This document shows, one piece after another, positions 62,545-64,000 of a DNA stretch of 64,000 nucleotides. The position numbers and the translations under genes are program-made. This DNA is from [Clostridium] aerotolerans DSM 5434 (GTDB taxonomy: Bacteria > Bacillota > Clostridia > Lachnospirales > Lachnospiraceae): NCBI RefSeq assembly GCF_000687555.1, contig NZ_JHWJ01000001.1, forward strand, positions 186,001 through 250,000, given 5' to 3'. Each line of letters opens with the position of its first letter. The first letter of the stretch is position 1. Below the pieces are notes generated by a model. The model made no database searches. It saw nothing but the letters and a program-made list of their open reading frames with translations, and was not told where the DNA came from.

Positions 62545-63924
62545 ATGATCGATAAAAACAGTCTTATGAGACAACTGCCAAAGGTAGATGAAATAATACG
62601 TTGTATGATCATAGAACGAGCCGTAAAAGCACCGGAAGCTTTGATAAAGCTGGCTGTTAAAAAAGAGATAGATTCAGAAAGAGAAAAAATAGTAACGGGA
62701 GAATCCACCGGATGTGCTCGTGACGTTTTGCTGGACCGGATTGAAGATGAGATCAAAAGGCAGAATCAGCCTCATCTAAAAAGGGTGATCAATGCCACTG
62801 GAATTGTGCTTCATACGAATCTGGGAAGGGCAAAGCTTGCCCAGGAAGTTTCTGATCAAATGAAAGAGATTGGCGGTTATTATTCCAATCTGGAGTATGA
62901 TCTGGAAGCCGGGGAAAGAGGGTCAAGGTATGCCCATGTGGAACAGCTTCTTACTTTTTTAACCGGTGCTGAGGCGGCTTTGGTCGTAAATAACAATGCG
63001 GCTGCCGTATTTTTAATCCTAAATTCTCTGGTAAGAGAAAAAGAAGTGATTGTCTCAAGAGGGGAACTGGTAGAAATTGGCGGCTCTTTTCGGGTACCTG
63101 AAATTATGAAGGCCAGCGGTTGTACTCTGGTTGAGGTGGGAACTACCAATAAGACTCACGAATCCGATTATGTAAATGGTATCAGTGAACATACAGGTGC
63201 GCTCTTAAAAGTCCATACCAGCAACTATAAGATCATTGGTTTTACGAAAGAGGTTTCCATCGAAGGGCTGAAAGCAATCGGTGCCAGGCATCAGCTTCCA
63301 GTTATATATGATATGGGTTCCGGTCTGATGATGGATTTAAAAGCTCATGGAATTGGAGAAGAGCCAACGGTAAAACAGTGTCTTTTGGATGGTGCCGATG
63401 TGGTCTGCTTTAGCGGAGATAAGCTGCTTGGAGGTCCCCAGGCTGGAATCATAGTTGGAAGTAAGGAATACATCAGCAAAATGAAAAAAAATCATCTTCT
63501 TCGCGCGCTGAGAATTGATAAGCTTACTTTAACCGCCCTGGAGCTTACGTTAAGAGAGTACTTAGACGAAGAGAAAGCAATGAAGACAATACCAACCCTA
63601 CATATGATCATGGAGCCATTGGAATGTCTGGAGGAGAAGGCCCGGTTGTTTTTTAAGTTACTGAATCAGTGTCAGGAAGCAGAATATGAAGTGGTAAAAA
63701 CCCAGAGTCAAATTGGCGGAGGGTCTATGCCAGGAGTCTGCCTTGATTCTTATGCTGTCAGTGTATACCGAACAGAAATTTCAGAAGGAATGCTGGAACG
63801 TATACTCAGAGAAAATTCCATCCCCATTGTAACAAGGATATATAAAAACAAAGTGCTGTTTGATGTGCGAACCATGAGCGAAGAAGACATTCAGACAGCA
63901 GCAGATTTTTTAAATCAATTATAG
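62545..63924 (+). CDS. selA: L-seryl-tRNA(Sec) selenium transferase SelA
   Basis: 459 residues. RVINATGIVLHTNLGRAKLA, SNLEYDLEAGERGSRY, EAALVVNNNAAAVFLIL, RGELVEIGGSFRVPEIM and FSGDKLLGGPQAGII (PLP Lys293) are all SelA signatures. It converts Ser-tRNA-Sec to Sec-tRNA-Sec with selenophosphate. It is inserted between grdD and grdE, so Sec synthesis is physically inside the glycine reductase gene set. AAAAGGATG-type ribosome site upstream. Confidence 0.95.
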   Translation: MIDKNSLMRQLPKVDEIIRCMIIERAVKAPEALIKLAVKKEIDSEREKIVTGESTGCARDVLLDRIEDEIKRQNQPHLKRVINATGIVLHTNLGRAKLAQEVSDQMKEIGGYYSNLEYDLEAGERGSRYAHVEQLLTFLTGAEAALVVNNNAAAVFLILNSLVREKEVIVSRGELVEIGGSFRVPEIMKASGCTLVEVGTTNKTHESDYVNGISEHTGALLKVHTSNYKIIGFTKEVSIEGLKAIGARHQLPVIYDMGSGLMMDLKAHGIGEEPTVKQCLLDGADVVCFSGDKLLGGPQAGIIVGSKEYISKMKKNHLLRALRIDKLTLTALELTLREYLDEEKAMKTIPTLHMIMEPLECLEEKARLFFKLLNQCQEAEYEVVKTQSQIGGGSMPGVCLDSYAVSVYRTEISEGMLERILRENSIPIVTRIYKNKVLFDVRTMSEEDIQTAADFLNQL

Positions 63925-63984
63925 GGACTTAAGTTGCATGAAAAGAATGCAGGTTTGTCTTTTGAATTTGAAAGGAGACACCCA

Positions 63985-64000
63985 ATGAAGTTGGAATTAG
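63985..64000 (+). CDS. grdE: Start of glycine reductase component B proprotein (GrdE), cut by the window end
   Basis: AAAGGAG lies 9 bases before an ATG that opens MKLEL, in keeping with GrdE proteins that begin M-x-L-E-x-G. Only five codons are visible. The call rests on the start, the ribosome site and the position after grdA/C/D. Confidence 0.55.

Overview
The window looks like chromosomal DNA of a low-GC anaerobic Firmicute, most likely a Lachnospiraceae member close to Lacrimispora / the Clostridium sphenoides-saccharolyticum group. The reasons are AGGAGG-type ribosome binding sites at nearly every gene, many intrinsic terminators, a large glycoside-uptake repertoire, a selenoprotein glycine reductase (Stickland) system, and only anaerobic-type redox carriers. 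I see no rRNA genes, insertion sequences, phage or CRISPR. The species is inference.

Layout. 1-14940: an AraC/GH39-like regulator (minus strand) diverges from a long plus-strand gene set: GPH sugar transporter, Gfo/Idh/MocA oxidoreductase, C-glycoside-deglycosidase beta-like protein, metal-dependent TIM-barrel protein, FAD reductase, an NuoG/NfnB-like fusion, an NuoF-like iron-sulfur protein, an iron-sulfur flavoprotein, a second TIM-barrel protein and a second Gfo/Idh/MocA enzyme. I read this as uptake, 3-oxidation and C-C (or C-O) bond cleavage of a plant glycoside, coupled to a dedicated NADH-fed reductive branch. This is the best candidate here for an undescribed system. 15200-20436: arabinofuranosidases (GH62, GH127/146-type), an HPr-like protein and a metallo-hydrolase. 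20641-28937: Ada, a sigma-70 paralogue, L25/Ctc, a PadR-ferredoxin-flavodoxin operon, a methyltransferase-MarR pair and small proteins. 28991-35672: a LicT-type antiterminator with its RNA target, a beta-glucoside PTS, a 6-phospho-beta-glucosidase and a GH95 fucosidase.

35839-51284: an APH-fold kinase; a tandem glycine riboswitch with terminator ahead of a Na+/alanine-glycine symporter; an MBOAT/SGNH pair for surface acylation; an AI-2E-type permease; a five-gene metal ABC operon headed by its DtxR-type regulator; an amino-acid ABC transporter; and a double-cubane-cluster reductase with its activator.

51493-64000: a selenium/glycine reductase island: selD, a LysR regulator, a cysteine-desulfurase-like enzyme, yedF, a DUF3343 carrier, tRNA-Sec (UCA), selB, trxB, trxA, grdA with an in-frame UGA, grdC (one-base frameshift), grdD, selA and the first codons of grdE. 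A 52-bp near-perfect palindrome before selD and a site before tRNA-Sec share a 17-mer, suggesting one regulator, plausibly the LysR protein encoded between them. The riboswitch-controlled symporter and the Grd system together describe glycine uptake and reductive fermentation to acetyl phosphate.
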